DNA of 43,338 bases from positions 1-43,338 of the forward strand of contig CAYTSA010000022.1 of the NCBI GenBank assembly GCA_964440345.1, read 5' to 3'. The position numbers and the translations under genes were made by a program. Shown here piece after piece: positions 16,244 to 24,950 of the stretch. The DNA comes from CAYTSA01 sp964440345 (GTDB lineage Bacteria > Desulfobacterota > Desulfovibrionia > Desulfovibrionales > Desulfovibrionaceae). Within the stretch, counting starts at the first letter, position 1, and every line of letters starts with the position of its first letter. The notes beneath the pieces are model-generated. The model saw only the letters and a list, made by a program, of their open reading frames with translations, was not told the origin of the DNA and ran no database searches.

Positions 16244-17413
16244 ATGGAACTGACCACGTACACCGCAGAGCAGCTGTTCGACTGGCTCCTGGCCAAAGAA
16301 GACATCGTTATCCTTGACGTGCGCAACGAGGACGACTTCAACCGCTTCAAGGTGGAAGGCCCGTATCAAATTACCATGGTCAACGTGGCCTATTTTGATT
16401 TCTCTGACGAAGACGAAGCAGAGGCCGTGGCCAAAGTGCCGACGGACAAGCCTGTCCGCATTGTCTGCGCCAAGGAAAGCTCCTCCAAGTTCGTGGGCGA
16501 GGTGCTGCAAAGCCATGGCTTTGCCGACGTGGCCTATTTGCAAGGAGGCGTCAAGTTCTGGGGCAACATGCTCTCCGCCGTGCGGATCAACCCGCAAAGC
16601 GGCGCCTACGGGATATACCAGTTCCGCCGGCCGGGCAAAGCCTCCTGCAGCTACGGGCTGGTCTATCAGGGCGAAATGTTCGTCTTCGATCCCTCGCGCA
16701 ACGTTCCGGCCTACCTGGATGTTGCCCATAAGCACGAAGCGAAGATCACTAAGAGTTTCGAAACCCACCGCCAGGCGGACTACATTTCCGGCAGTCCCCG
16801 GCTGCAAAAAGAGCACGGCGTGGAAGTGCATGTGAACATGGCGGATTTTGACGGCGTCGCCTTCCCGGTCACGCCTGTGGCCGACGGGCAGGAATACCGC
16901 TTTGCCGCGTCTGGCGGGCCCACGGTCAAGGCCATGCACACGCCGGGGCACACGCCGGGCAGCACCTGCTACCTCATTGACGATACATACATCGTCTCTG
17001 GCGACACCATCTTCATCGAGTCCATCGGCCGGCCGGACCTGGGCGGCCAGGCCCGGGCCTGGTCGGACATGCTCTTTGCCACCATGACAGAAAAACTGCT
17101 CTCTCTGCCGGACGATGTGGTGGTTCTGCCCGGGCACTACGCCGTGTGGAGCGAGGCGGACGAGGAATTCCGGTTCATGGCGACCATGGCCGAGGTGAAA
17201 CGCCGCAACGCCGCCATCTACGGCATATCCTCGCAGGACGATTTCTACGCCTTCATAGAAAGCAACATGCGGCCCCAGCCCGAAGAGTACGCGGCCATCC
17301 GGCAGGTAAACGCCGGCCTGAAGGAAGTGGACGAAGAAGAGCAGGAAACTCTGGACCTGGGTAAAAACGAATGCGCCGCGTCAGCGGCTGCGGCGGCTGC
17401 CGCCCAAAGCTGA
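16244..17413 (+). CDS. Rhodanese-metallo-beta-lactamase fusion, persulfide dioxygenase-like
   Basis: 389 residues. The N-terminal rhodanese domain (about 1-115) has VRIVCAKESSSK with candidate sulfur-carrying Cys75. The rest is a metallo-beta-lactamase fold. The three ligands of mononuclear iron in ETHE1-type persulfide dioxygenases look conserved: His175 (ETHRQADYISGS), His236 (HTPGHTPGS) and Asp254 (SGDTIFI); LPGH is also present. The usual TH.HADH motif has lost two residues (Q177 and Y180). Rhodanese first, MBL second is the reverse of some known fusions. A role in persulfide or sulfane-sulfur handling suits a sulfidogen but is inferred. GAGGGG precedes the ATG. The C-terminus ends in an Ala-rich tail. 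Confidence 0.82.
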   Translation: MELTTYTAEQLFDWLLAKEDIVILDVRNEDDFNRFKVEGPYQITMVNVAYFDFSDEDEAEAVAKVPTDKPVRIVCAKESSSKFVGEVLQSHGFADVAYLQGGVKFWGNMLSAVRINPQSGAYGIYQFRRPGKASCSYGLVYQGEMFVFDPSRNVPAYLDVAHKHEAKITKSFETHRQADYISGSPRLQKEHGVEVHVNMADFDGVAFPVTPVADGQEYRFAASGGPTVKAMHTPGHTPGSTCYLIDDTYIVSGDTIFIESIGRPDLGGQARAWSDMLFATMTEKLLSLPDDVVVLPGHYAVWSEADEEFRFMATMAEVKRRNAAIYGISSQDDFYAFIESNMRPQPEEYAAIRQVNAGLKEVDEEEQETLDLGKNECAASAAAAAAAQS

Positions 17414-17449
17414 ACAACCGCAATCTGTGCGCTATTAACAGCCTGTTAA

Positions 17450-17482
17450 GCGCGCATGGGCGCATGACGCGCCTGTGCGCGC
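17450..17482. terminator. 14-bp stem-loop between convergent genes
   Basis: A continuous 14-bp stem (17450-17463 with 17469-17482, two wobble pairs) closes a 5-base ATGAC loop, with GCGCGC at both feet. A short CTCTGTTTT follows on the plus strand. It separates the rhodanese-MBL gene from priA and probably stops transcription from both sides. Confidence 0.7.
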
Positions 17483-17535
17483 CTCTGTTTTGGCCCGACA
17501 TCAATGGGCAAGCGATGTGTTTTTGTTTCAAAGAG

Positions 17536-19947
17536 TTACAACATATTCACCGGGTCCATATCCAGGCTGAGCCGCATCTTTGTATTCGGCGGCAGTGACT
17601 GGCGCAGAGTGGCGTACACTGTGCGGATGGACGGCCAGTCTGCTGATTTGACCAGCACGTGGAAGCGTTTGCGGCCCCGCAGCATGGCCAGGGGCGCGGG
17701 CGCCGGACCCAGCACGGCCACGTCCGCCGGTTTATCGCCCACGCCAGGAATGGACTTGGCCGCCAGCCGCAGGGTTTTGGCTGCGTCCGCCACCACCTGC
17801 GGACCGTCCTCCCAGTCCATGGGGTAGTTCATGCGGATGAGGGCCAGTTTGACAAAGGGCGGATAGCGCCGGCGTTGCCGCAGCTCCAGCTCCCGGGCAA
17901 AGAAGCCCTCGTAGTCGTTGCTTTTCACATAATCCCAGCAGAAGTGGCTGGGCATGCGGGTCTGGATGAGCACTTGGCCGGGTTTGTCGCCACGGCCGGC
18001 CCGGCCGGCCACCTGAACGAGCAGCTGGAACGTCCGCTCTGTGGCTCGATAGTCCGGCAGGTTCAGCCCCAGGTCGCCGTCAGCCACTATCACCAGCGTC
18101 ACGTCAGGAAAGTGGTGGCCCTTGGAAAGCATCTGCGTGCCTACCAGTATCTGGGCCTTGCCCGCGGCAAAGTCGGCCAGTATCTCTTCCATGCGGCCGG
18201 GCCGGCGGGTGGAGTCCCGGTCCAGCCGCAGCACCGCGGCCCCGGGCGCCACGTGGGCCAGACCTTCCTCCAGCTTTTCCGACCCCTCGCCCATGGGCAG
18301 AAACTCGCAGGCCCCGCAGCTGTCGCAGAGCAGAGGAAACGGCTTGGCCCAGCCGCAATAGTGGCAGACCACGCGCTCGCGGCCCTTGTGGTAGGTGAGG
18401 CCGATATCGCAGTGCGGGCACTTGAGCACGCATTCGCAGGACTGGCAGTACATCAGCGGCGCGTAGCCCCGCCGGTTGAGCATGATGATGGCCTGTTCCC
18501 CACGCTCTACAGTGTCGCGCAGTCTTTGCCGGGCCTCTTCAGAGAGTAGCTGTTCAGTCACCCCCTGGGACCGGATGTCAGCCAGCTGCACCTCGGGCAA
18601 GGGGTTGGACCCTACCCTGTGATACATGGAAAACACTGGCATGGCCGCCTGCTGCGCGGCATGAAAGGTCTTCACGTCCGGCGTGGCCGAGCCCAGCACC
18701 AGCAGTCCGCCGGAGCGGGTGACCCGGGACCAGGCCACTTCCTTGGCCTGATAGGTCAACCGCTCGTCCTGCTTGAAGGAGCCGTCGTGCTCCTCATCCA
18801 GCACGGCCAGCCCCAGCCGCGGCAGGGGCAGGAACAGGGCCGAGCGGGCGCCAACGACGAGCGCCGGCTCCGTGGACCTGGCCAGCCGGGCGAACACGGC
18901 CTCGCGCCGGGCCGGGGTCTGGTAGCCGTGATAAAAATACACCTTTGCGTCTGAAAAGAACTCCGCCGCAGCCCGGCGCAAGGAGCAAGCCAGAGCCACC
19001 TCCGGCGCCAGCAGCAGGGCTGATCGGCCTGACTCCAGGCACTCCCGGGCCAGCTCCAGATAGACCGCGGTCTTGCCGCTGCCGGTAACGCCAAAGAGCA
19101 GCGCCGTCTTGCCGGCCGGGTCGTGCAACAGCTCTGTCAGCCCCTGCAAGGCGCCCTGCTGTTCTGCATTCAGCTGAAACCGACGCACGGGTTCGATTAT
19201 CTGACACAACTTTTCAACTGCTTCCGGGGTTTCGTCGTCTTCTGCCGGATCAGTCCCCTGAGGCGGCGGACCTATGGTCACCAAGCCGCGGCCAGCCAAC
19301 AGACTCAGGGCTCGCGCGCCTGCCGGTCCCAATTCCTTGAGCAGGAAGGGCTTGGGCGTTGGTCCCCGGTCCCATAAATACTCCATAAGCTGGACCTGGC
19401 GCTTGGCGGCTGGCCGGATGGGCCATGGCGGATCTGCAGCCACAGTGCAGTAGTCAGTCCCAGCGTTAGCTTGCGGCTCGGGAGGCAACATGGCCCCCTG
19501 CTCCCACAGCTGCGCCAAGCGGATTTTCTCGGCAAAGGATTTCGCGGCCAGTTGCCGGGCCCGCAGGGCCACGGGCTTTGGCCCGTCAAAAAGACGGAAA
19601 GCGGCCTGAGAGCTACGCATGGGCTGAGGCAGCACCGAGCCCAGAATGCGGCCGGGGTGGTCCATTTGCCGCACGGCCAGGTCCCGGACCATATGCATGT
19701 AGCCGGCGTCCAGCAGGGTCTGGCCAGGCCGGTCCAGGGGCCAGAGCAGCTCCTTAAGCTCCATGGACGGGTCTGGGGGGTCCTTTTCCGGATTCCGCTC
19801 TTCCAGTAACACCCCTACCCGCAGAGATTTACCCATGGGCAGCAATACCCGCATGCCGGCCGCCCAGGCAGACTCGGGCAGCCACTGGGGCGCGGCGTAA
19901 GTGAGGGTCGCATAGGGCGGACTGAGCACCGCCGCCTGCCATAGCAT
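17536..19947 (-). CDS. priA: Primosomal protein N' (replication restart helicase)
   Basis: About 803 residues. PriA reloads the replicative helicase at stalled forks. An N-terminal DNA-binding domain is followed by a superfamily 2 helicase. Walker A is LFGVTGSGKTAVYLELA, Walker B is AVLDEEHDGSFKQ, and VLGSATPDVKT follows. The zinc-binding Cys cluster inserted in the helicase (CQSCECVLKCPHCDIGL ... CHYCGW ... CDSCGACEF) is complete. IIMLNRRGYAPL and QVAGRAGRGDKPGQV are late motifs. Starts at GTG 19953 and ATG 19947 are equally plausible; neither has a good ribosome-binding site. It is last in the run from ftsH. Confidence 0.95.
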   Translation of the reverse strand: MLWQAAVLSPPYATLTYAAPQWLPESAWAAGMRVLLPMGKSLRVGVLLEERNPEKDPPDPSMELKELLWPLDRPGQTLLDAGYMHMVRDLAVRQMDHPGRILGSVLPQPMRSSQAAFRLFDGPKPVALRARQLAAKSFAEKIRLAQLWEQGAMLPPEPQANAGTDYCTVAADPPWPIRPAAKRQVQLMEYLWDRGPTPKPFLLKELGPAGARALSLLAGRGLVTIGPPPQGTDPAEDDETPEAVEKLCQIIEPVRRFQLNAEQQGALQGLTELLHDPAGKTALLFGVTGSGKTAVYLELARECLESGRSALLLAPEVALACSLRRAAAEFFSDAKVYFYHGYQTPARREAVFARLARSTEPALVVGARSALFLPLPRLGLAVLDEEHDGSFKQDERLTYQAKEVAWSRVTRSGGLLVLGSATPDVKTFHAAQQAAMPVFSMYHRVGSNPLPEVQLADIRSQGVTEQLLSEEARQRLRDTVERGEQAIIMLNRRGYAPLMYCQSCECVLKCPHCDIGLTYHKGRERVVCHYCGWAKPFPLLCDSCGACEFLPMGEGSEKLEEGLAHVAPGAAVLRLDRDSTRRPGRMEEILADFAAGKAQILVGTQMLSKGHHFPDVTLVIVADGDLGLNLPDYRATERTFQLLVQVAGRAGRGDKPGQVLIQTRMPSHFCWDYVKSNDYEGFFARELELRQRRRYPPFVKLALIRMNYPMDWEDGPQVVADAAKTLRLAAKSIPGVGDKPADVAVLGPAPAPLAMLRGRKRFHVLVKSADWPSIRTVYATLRQSLPPNTKMRLSLDMDPVNML

Positions 19948-20020
19948 GGTCACGTAATGGAGAAGGCCGGACCCGCACTGTGCGTGGCCCGGCCGGGAAA
20001 ACGTTCAGAAAACGGCGCAA

Positions 20021-20890
20021 TCACAGGCCGCGGAGCAGGTCTTTGAGGTACGGGGCCAGGTCCTCTTTCAGCTTTTCGTCCTTCAGGGCCAGAAAAATGT
20101 TGGCAGTGAGGTACTGAGCCCAGTCCCCGGTGTCAAACCGCTGGCCTCGCATCTTCACCGCCAGCAGCCGGCTGGATTTGGCCAGGGACTTGAGACCGTC
20201 GGTCAGCTGAATTTCACCGCCGTGTCCCGGAGAAAGCTGGGCCAGGTGGTCGAAAATTTCCGGGGTGAGCACGTAGCGGCCCACAATGGCCATGCGCGAA
20301 GGAGCTTCTCCAGGTTCGGGCTTTTCCACCAGGTCGCGGACCCTGAACAGACCCGGCGCGAACTCGTCAGCAGCAATAATGCCATAGTTGGGCGTTTTGT
20401 CTTTGGGCACTTCCACCACGCCAACAACCGGCAAGCGCTCAGAGCGGGCTACGTCCATCAGTTGTTTTATGCCGGGCTCAACTGCAAACATCAAATCGTC
20501 GCCGACCATAATGGCGAAGGGATCGTCTTTGATGACGTTTCTGGCGCAGAGCACGGCGTGGCCCAGTCCCAGCTGCTCTTTCTGGCGCACGGTGATGATG
20601 TTTACCATTTCGGCCACAGTTCGAACCTGTTTGAGCAACTCGTCCTTGCCGGCGCGGGCAAGCACGGACTCCAACGACAAGTTGTAGTCGAAGTGGTTCT
20701 CGATAATGGCCTTGTTTTGATTGTTAATAAAAATAACGTCTTCAAGCCCGGCGTACATGGCCTCTTCAACAACGTATTGCACCACAGGTTTGTTGTAGAC
20801 GGGCAGCATTTCCTTGGGCACATTTTTGGTGGCCGGCAGCGACCGGGTGCCCCACCCGGCGACGGGGATGACGACTTTGTGTATGTCCAT
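20021..20890 (-). CDS. galU: UTP-glucose-1-phosphate uridylyltransferase
   Basis: 289 residues, normal for GalU. It makes UDP-glucose from UTP and glucose-1-phosphate for envelope sugars and trehalose/glycogen routes. The nucleotidyltransferase motif VVIPVAGWGTRSLPATKNVP, then KEMLPVYNKPVVQYVVEEA, and PFAIMVGDDLMF are diagnostic. AGGAG precedes the ATG. It lies downstream of glmM, separated by about 100 bases that hold a degenerate copy of the MITE seen near gatA. Confidence 0.96.
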   Translation of the reverse strand: MDIHKVVIPVAGWGTRSLPATKNVPKEMLPVYNKPVVQYVVEEAMYAGLEDVIFINNQNKAIIENHFDYNLSLESVLARAGKDELLKQVRTVAEMVNIITVRQKEQLGLGHAVLCARNVIKDDPFAIMVGDDLMFAVEPGIKQLMDVARSERLPVVGVVEVPKDKTPNYGIIAADEFAPGLFRVRDLVEKPEPGEAPSRMAIVGRYVLTPEIFDHLAQLSPGHGGEIQLTDGLKSLAKSSRLLAVKMRGQRFDTGDWAQYLTANIFLALKDEKLKEDLAPYLKDLLRGL

Positions 20891-20909
20891 ATGCTCTCTC
20901 CTGTCTTAG

Positions 20910-20952
20910 CAGGCTATTGAAAAACCCGAGGACTTTTGCAACGCTCAGTTAA
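20910..20952. repeat. Shortened copy of the gatC-gatA repeat
   Basis: CAGGCTATTGAAAAA (20910-20924) matches the left end of the element at 4582. GGACTTTTGCAACGCTCAG (from 20930) matches its right tail at 4709 with a few differences. The hairpin-bearing middle is absent. It looks like an internal-deletion derivative in the glmM-galU gap. Confidence 0.6.
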
Positions 20953-20992
20953 CGCGCCGTACATTCAATAGTAGTCATAACACTTTCGCATT

Positions 20993-22345
20993 TTAGCGCA
21001 AGTGCTTCTTGAGCGTGTCAGCCAATCCGTCGGCCAGCACCTTGACCAAGGCTTCTTCCTCGCCCTCTACCATGATCCGGGCCACAGACTCGGTGCCCGA
21101 ATAACGCAGCAACACGCGGCCCTTGCCCGCCAATTTTTCTTCCGCCTGAGCCACGGCCTTCATGACTTCCGGCGCTTCTTCAAAGGGGATTTTGCGCTCC
21201 ACGTGCACGTTCACCAGCAGTTGCGGCAATGGCTGGATAAGGTGCGCCAGCTCAGACAGTGGCTTGCCTTTTTCGCACATGATTTTAAGCAGTTGCAGTG
21301 AAGCAAGCACGCCGTCGCCGGTGGTGGCGTAATTGCGAAAAATAAGGTGCCCAGACTGCTCCCCGCCCAGCAGGGCGCCTTCCCGGCGCATGGCCTCCAC
21401 CACATAGCGGTCGCCCACTGGGGTGCGCAGCAACCGGCCGCCGCGTTCTTGCATGAACAGCTCCAGGGCCATGTTGCTCATCACCGTGGCCACCAACAGC
21501 CGGCCCGGCAGCTCATCGCGCTCCATCATGTCCATGGCGCACAGGGCCATTATCTGGTCCCCGTCCATAACTGTGCCGTTCTCGTCTGCGACTATAAGCC
21601 TGTCAGCGTCGCCGTCCAGGGCCAGGCCGATGTCAGCGCCGGTCTCTTGCACTGTGCGGGCCATAACTTCTGGATACAATGATCCACATTTGTGGTTAAT
21701 GTTCAAGCCGTTGGGTTCTGTTCCCAACCGCACCACCTGGGCGCCCAGCTCTTCGAAAATGAGCGGGGCCACGCGATAGGCGGCGCCGTTGGCGCAGTCC
21801 AGGACAATCTTCACCCCGTCCAGAGTCAAATATGTGGGAAAGCTGTTTTTCAAAGCCACAATGTAGCGCCCTGGCGCGTCAGCTATCTTAAAGGCCCGGC
21901 CCACTTCTTCAGGCTGAGGATAGTCCCATTGCGGCTCTTTGTTGGTGATCATGCCAGTGATGGCGTCTTCCACGCTGTCCTCAAGCTTGTAGCCCTGGCG
22001 GTCAAAAAACTTGATGCCGTTGTCCATAAACGGATTGTGCGAAGCAGAAATGACCACGCCCAAATCTGCCCGCATGTTCTGCGTCAAAAACGAGATGGCA
22101 GGCGTAGGCATGGGCCCGACCAGAAAGACGTCCATGCCGGCGGCGCAAAAACCTGATGTGAGCGCTGTTTCAAAAACATACCCAGAAAGACGAGTGTCCT
22201 TGCCTATGAGCACCCTATGCCGCTTGGAGCCGTTGCGAAAATACGCACCTGCCGCCAGCCCCAGCTTCAGGGCCATTTCCGCCGTCATGGGATAGATGTT
22301 CACCTGGCCGCGCAAACCGTCCGTGCCAAAAAGCCGCTTACCCAT
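20993..22345 (-). CDS. glmM: Phosphoglucosamine mutase
   Basis: 450 residues. It converts glucosamine-6-phosphate to glucosamine-1-phosphate for UDP-GlcNAc and peptidoglycan. The start motif KRLFGTDGLRGQVN, the phosphoserine loop VVISASHNPFMDNGIKFF (Ser102), the metal loop ALDGDADRLIVAD and the phosphate-binding RYSGTESVARIM are all present. GGGAG precedes the ATG. It sits directly after cdaR, the cdaA-cdaR-glmM order known to link c-di-AMP and cell-wall synthesis. Confidence 0.97.
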   Translation of the reverse strand: MGKRLFGTDGLRGQVNIYPMTAEMALKLGLAAGAYFRNGSKRHRVLIGKDTRLSGYVFETALTSGFCAAGMDVFLVGPMPTPAISFLTQNMRADLGVVISASHNPFMDNGIKFFDRQGYKLEDSVEDAITGMITNKEPQWDYPQPEEVGRAFKIADAPGRYIVALKNSFPTYLTLDGVKIVLDCANGAAYRVAPLIFEELGAQVVRLGTEPNGLNINHKCGSLYPEVMARTVQETGADIGLALDGDADRLIVADENGTVMDGDQIMALCAMDMMERDELPGRLLVATVMSNMALELFMQERGGRLLRTPVGDRYVVEAMRREGALLGGEQSGHLIFRNYATTGDGVLASLQLLKIMCEKGKPLSELAHLIQPLPQLLVNVHVERKIPFEEAPEVMKAVAQAEEKLAGKGRVLLRYSGTESVARIMVEGEEEALVKVLADGLADTLKKHLR

Positions 22346-22362
22346 ATATTCTCCCTTTAATA

Positions 22363-23262
22363 TTATTTCCGGACAGTTACGCTTATAGTCTCAGGCTGTA
22401 CAGCCACACGGAACACTCCTCCGGGAAGCTGCAGCCTGTACCGCATATTCATTTCGCCCGCGGCAACAGGAGGCCGGACCACAACCAGAGCGCCGAACTG
22501 CTCCAGCAGGCCCTCCTGTCTGGACAAGTGGACGGGCATGTCCACCTCCAGCGCCACTGTGCGCGGTTTCACAGCCACCTTCCAGCCTTCTGGCGCAGCT
22601 ACTTGCACCGGAACGGTAATGGTCGTGACCAACCGCTTAACAGAGAATACGAACTCCACCTCCACCTGGCCGGGTTCCACCTCAACGGCGTCCGGGACAT
22701 TCAGCATAGCGGCCGAGGCTACTGTCACTGCCTGGGACGCGTCCACAACCAGCTCCTGCGTGGACACGTTGACAACATCTTTAACAACGTCTTCCGGCCC
22801 GCGAACTTGCACGGTGTCCGGGGTCACTTTCGATTCCTCCAGGCGGATGTCTTCGCCCACCTCGCCAGACCAGACCACCACCACCGGCACGATTTTTTTA
22901 ACTATGCGATCCACATGTAGCTGCATGCGCGACGGCGTCACCTCCACTACTTCAAAGGGGCCGGACAGGGGCACGCTCTCCGGGTCAATGGCCACCACAT
23001 TGACGCCTTTTTTGATGTTGCTCAAGTCCAGGCTGTACGCGGTGGATTTGAGTTCTGCGGCGGAAAACAACCCCCGCGGCCCGCGCACGCGAACTGCGAT
23101 GCTCTTATCTAGGCCCTGCCGAATGACCATGTCCCCAGGCATGCCGGTCAGCTCAACGGGCAGCTCCAGCCAGGTGTCCACTTTTTCCCGACCGGAAACC
23201 CAGTACCAGGATATGGCCGCCAACAGCACGGCAAGAAGAGCATATTGCCAGTTCTCCCGCAT
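22363..23262 (-). CDS. cdaR: CdaR/YbbR-domain regulator of diadenylate cyclase
   Basis: 299 residues with one N-terminal membrane segment (about 7-24: YALLAVLLAAISWYWVSG), then extracytoplasmic YbbR repeats. The repeats are seen as recurring VRVRGP, VQVRGPEDVV and similar beta-rich segments. In the Firmicute systems where it was studied, CdaR binds CdaA and tunes its cyclase activity. The ATG lies two bases after the cdaA stop (TAGCCATG), so translation is probably coupled. Confidence 0.9.
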   Translation of the reverse strand: MRENWQYALLAVLLAAISWYWVSGREKVDTWLELPVELTGMPGDMVIRQGLDKSIAVRVRGPRGLFSAAELKSTAYSLDLSNIKKGVNVVAIDPESVPLSGPFEVVEVTPSRMQLHVDRIVKKIVPVVVVWSGEVGEDIRLEESKVTPDTVQVRGPEDVVKDVVNVSTQELVVDASQAVTVASAAMLNVPDAVEVEPGQVEVEFVFSVKRLVTTITVPVQVAAPEGWKVAVKPRTVALEVDMPVHLSRQEGLLEQFGALVVVRPPVAAGEMNMRYRLQLPGGVFRVAVQPETISVTVRK

Positions 23263-23264
23263 GG

Positions 23265-24020
23265 CTACAGCTCCAACACCTTGCGCAGCACGCGTTTGAG
23301 CCGCACCTCGTCCAGGGCGGTGGTCAGCCGGCCGCGGACAGCCACGGATATGGCGCCGCGCTCCTCGCTCACCACCACGGCCACGGCGTCGCTTTCTTCG
23401 GTAATGCCTATGGCCGCCCTGTGCCGGGTGCCCAGTTCTGTCTTGTGCTTGAGTCCGACCGAAAGAGGCAGTATGCAGCCAGCCGCCTTCACCCTGCCCC
23501 CAGACAAAATAATCGCCCCGTCATGCAGCGAGGTATTGGGATAAAAAATAGTCATAAGCAGGTCTTTGCTTATCTTGGCGTCCAGAGCAACCCCGCGTTC
23601 AGCCACGTCTCCCAGGGGAACGTTTTTTTCAATAACCGTCAGAGCGCCTATGCGGCTCTTGGCCAAGGCGGACATGGCCGCCACCAGCTCGTCCAGCACG
23701 TCTTCGGCCACTGCAGGACGTCTCCACAAGCGCCCGGCGCCCACTTCGGACAAGGCTTTGCGAATGTCCGCCTGAAAGAGGATGATGACCACCAGAAACA
23801 ACGAGCCGAGAAAATGGGCCAGCAGCCAGTTCAGGGTATACAGACCCAGCTCTTCGGAAAAGAAATACAAAACCACGACGAGGAGCAGTCCGTAGATAAC
23901 CGATACAGCCCGGGTGCCACGCACCAGCAGAATGAGGCGATAAAAAATGAACGCCACCAGGACAATATCCAGCACGTCCCGCCAGGTAAAACTTACGCTG
24001 ATGTTGCTGAATTCCAGCAT
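23265..24020 (-). CDS. cdaA: Diadenylate cyclase CdaA
   Basis: 251 residues. It makes the second messenger c-di-AMP from two ATP. Two or three membrane segments lie in residues about 15-85, followed by the DAC domain. Both catalytic motifs are intact: HDGA (Asp167-Ala169) and GTRHR (197-201). The chain FQADIRKALSEVG is typical of CdaA. It lies 4 bases after folP and is coupled to cdaR downstream. c-di-AMP control of osmolyte and cell-wall physiology is known in other bacteria; its targets here are not visible. Confidence 0.95.
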   Translation of the reverse strand: MLEFSNISVSFTWRDVLDIVLVAFIFYRLILLVRGTRAVSVIYGLLLVVVLYFFSEELGLYTLNWLLAHFLGSLFLVVIILFQADIRKALSEVGAGRLWRRPAVAEDVLDELVAAMSALAKSRIGALTVIEKNVPLGDVAERGVALDAKISKDLLMTIFYPNTSLHDGAIILSGGRVKAAGCILPLSVGLKHKTELGTRHRAAIGITEESDAVAVVVSEERGAISVAVRGRLTTALDEVRLKRVLRKVLEL

Positions 24021-24024
24021 GGTC

Positions 24025-24948
24025 TCAGGCCATGGCCTCCACTATCTGCAATGTCTGGAACGCGCGGCCGGGGTTATGCACCCGGTGTATGGCCGCGCCC
24101 TTGGCGGCCGCCAAGGCCGTGGCGGCCTGGGTGGCGTACTCCCGATCGTCCGGGGAAAGGCCCAGCAGCTTGCCGAACAAGGATTTGTTGGAGAGCCCCA
24201 ACAAAACAGGGCGGCCTAAGCTGGTAAACCGGTTCAGATTGCGCAACAAGGCCATGTTGTGGACCAGCGTCTTTCCGAACCCGATACCCGGGTCCACCAC
24301 GACATATTCTTCTGGCAGCCCAGCTCCAGTCAGCCGGTCCAGGTTTTCCGCCAAAAATGCGTACACTTCTTCAACAACGTCATCATAGCGCGGCTCGTCC
24401 TGCATGGTTCCGGGCTTGCCCAGGCTGTGCATGAGCACGTAGCCAGGCTTGTACTGCGTCAGTACGTCCAGTAAGCCAGGGTCAAAGCGGCAAGCAGACA
24501 CGTCGTTGACGATGGAAGCGCCGGCCTCCAGCGCTGCGGCAGCCACGCCGGCTTTGTAGGTGTCTATGGAAACAGGTACAGGGGAACCAGCGGCGGCCTC
24601 GCCGTCTTGCCCTTCGGCAGTTTGCAGCAGTCCGGCGCACTGCTGCAGTGCGGGCAGGACGCGGTCCAGCTCCTGGGCTTCGCTGACCGGAGCAGCGTAT
24701 GGCCGGGTGGATTCTCCCCCCACGTCCAATAGACTTGCGCCGTGGGCCACGCTTTTCAAAGCCCGGATGCGGACATCCTCGGGTGTTTGCAAGCGTCCGC
24801 CGTCATAAAATGAATCCGGCGTGACATTGAGTATAGCCATAACAGCAAAAGGGGCGGGGACACACGTCCCGCCCCCCTTCAATCGCCATAGTGGAACAGC
24901 ACTCTTCGAGTGCGGAGCAACAGCCGCTGCGCTGAGTGAATCTGGCAT
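24025..24948 (-). CDS. folP: Dihydropteroate synthase
   Basis: 307 residues. It condenses p-aminobenzoate with 6-hydroxymethyl-dihydropterin pyrophosphate in folate synthesis. The signatures AILNVTPDSFYDGGR, SLLDVGGESTRPYAAPVS, VSIDTYKAGVAAAALEAGA and VVDPGIGFGKTLVHN are complete. The N-terminus is about 35 residues longer than the minimal enzyme; no better internal start with a ribosome-binding site was found. It starts two bases after the ftsH stop (TAGCCATG). Confidence 0.95.
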   Translation of the reverse strand: MPDSLSAAAVAPHSKSAVPLWRLKGGGTCVPAPFAVMAILNVTPDSFYDGGRLQTPEDVRIRALKSVAHGASLLDVGGESTRPYAAPVSEAQELDRVLPALQQCAGLLQTAEGQDGEAAAGSPVPVSIDTYKAGVAAAALEAGASIVNDVSACRFDPGLLDVLTQYKPGYVLMHSLGKPGTMQDEPRYDDVVEEVYAFLAENLDRLTGAGLPEEYVVVDPGIGFGKTLVHNMALLRNLNRFTSLGRPVLLGLSNKSLFGKLLGLSPDDREYATQAATALAAAKGAAIHRVHNPGRAFQTLQIVEAMA

Positions 24949-24950
24949 GG

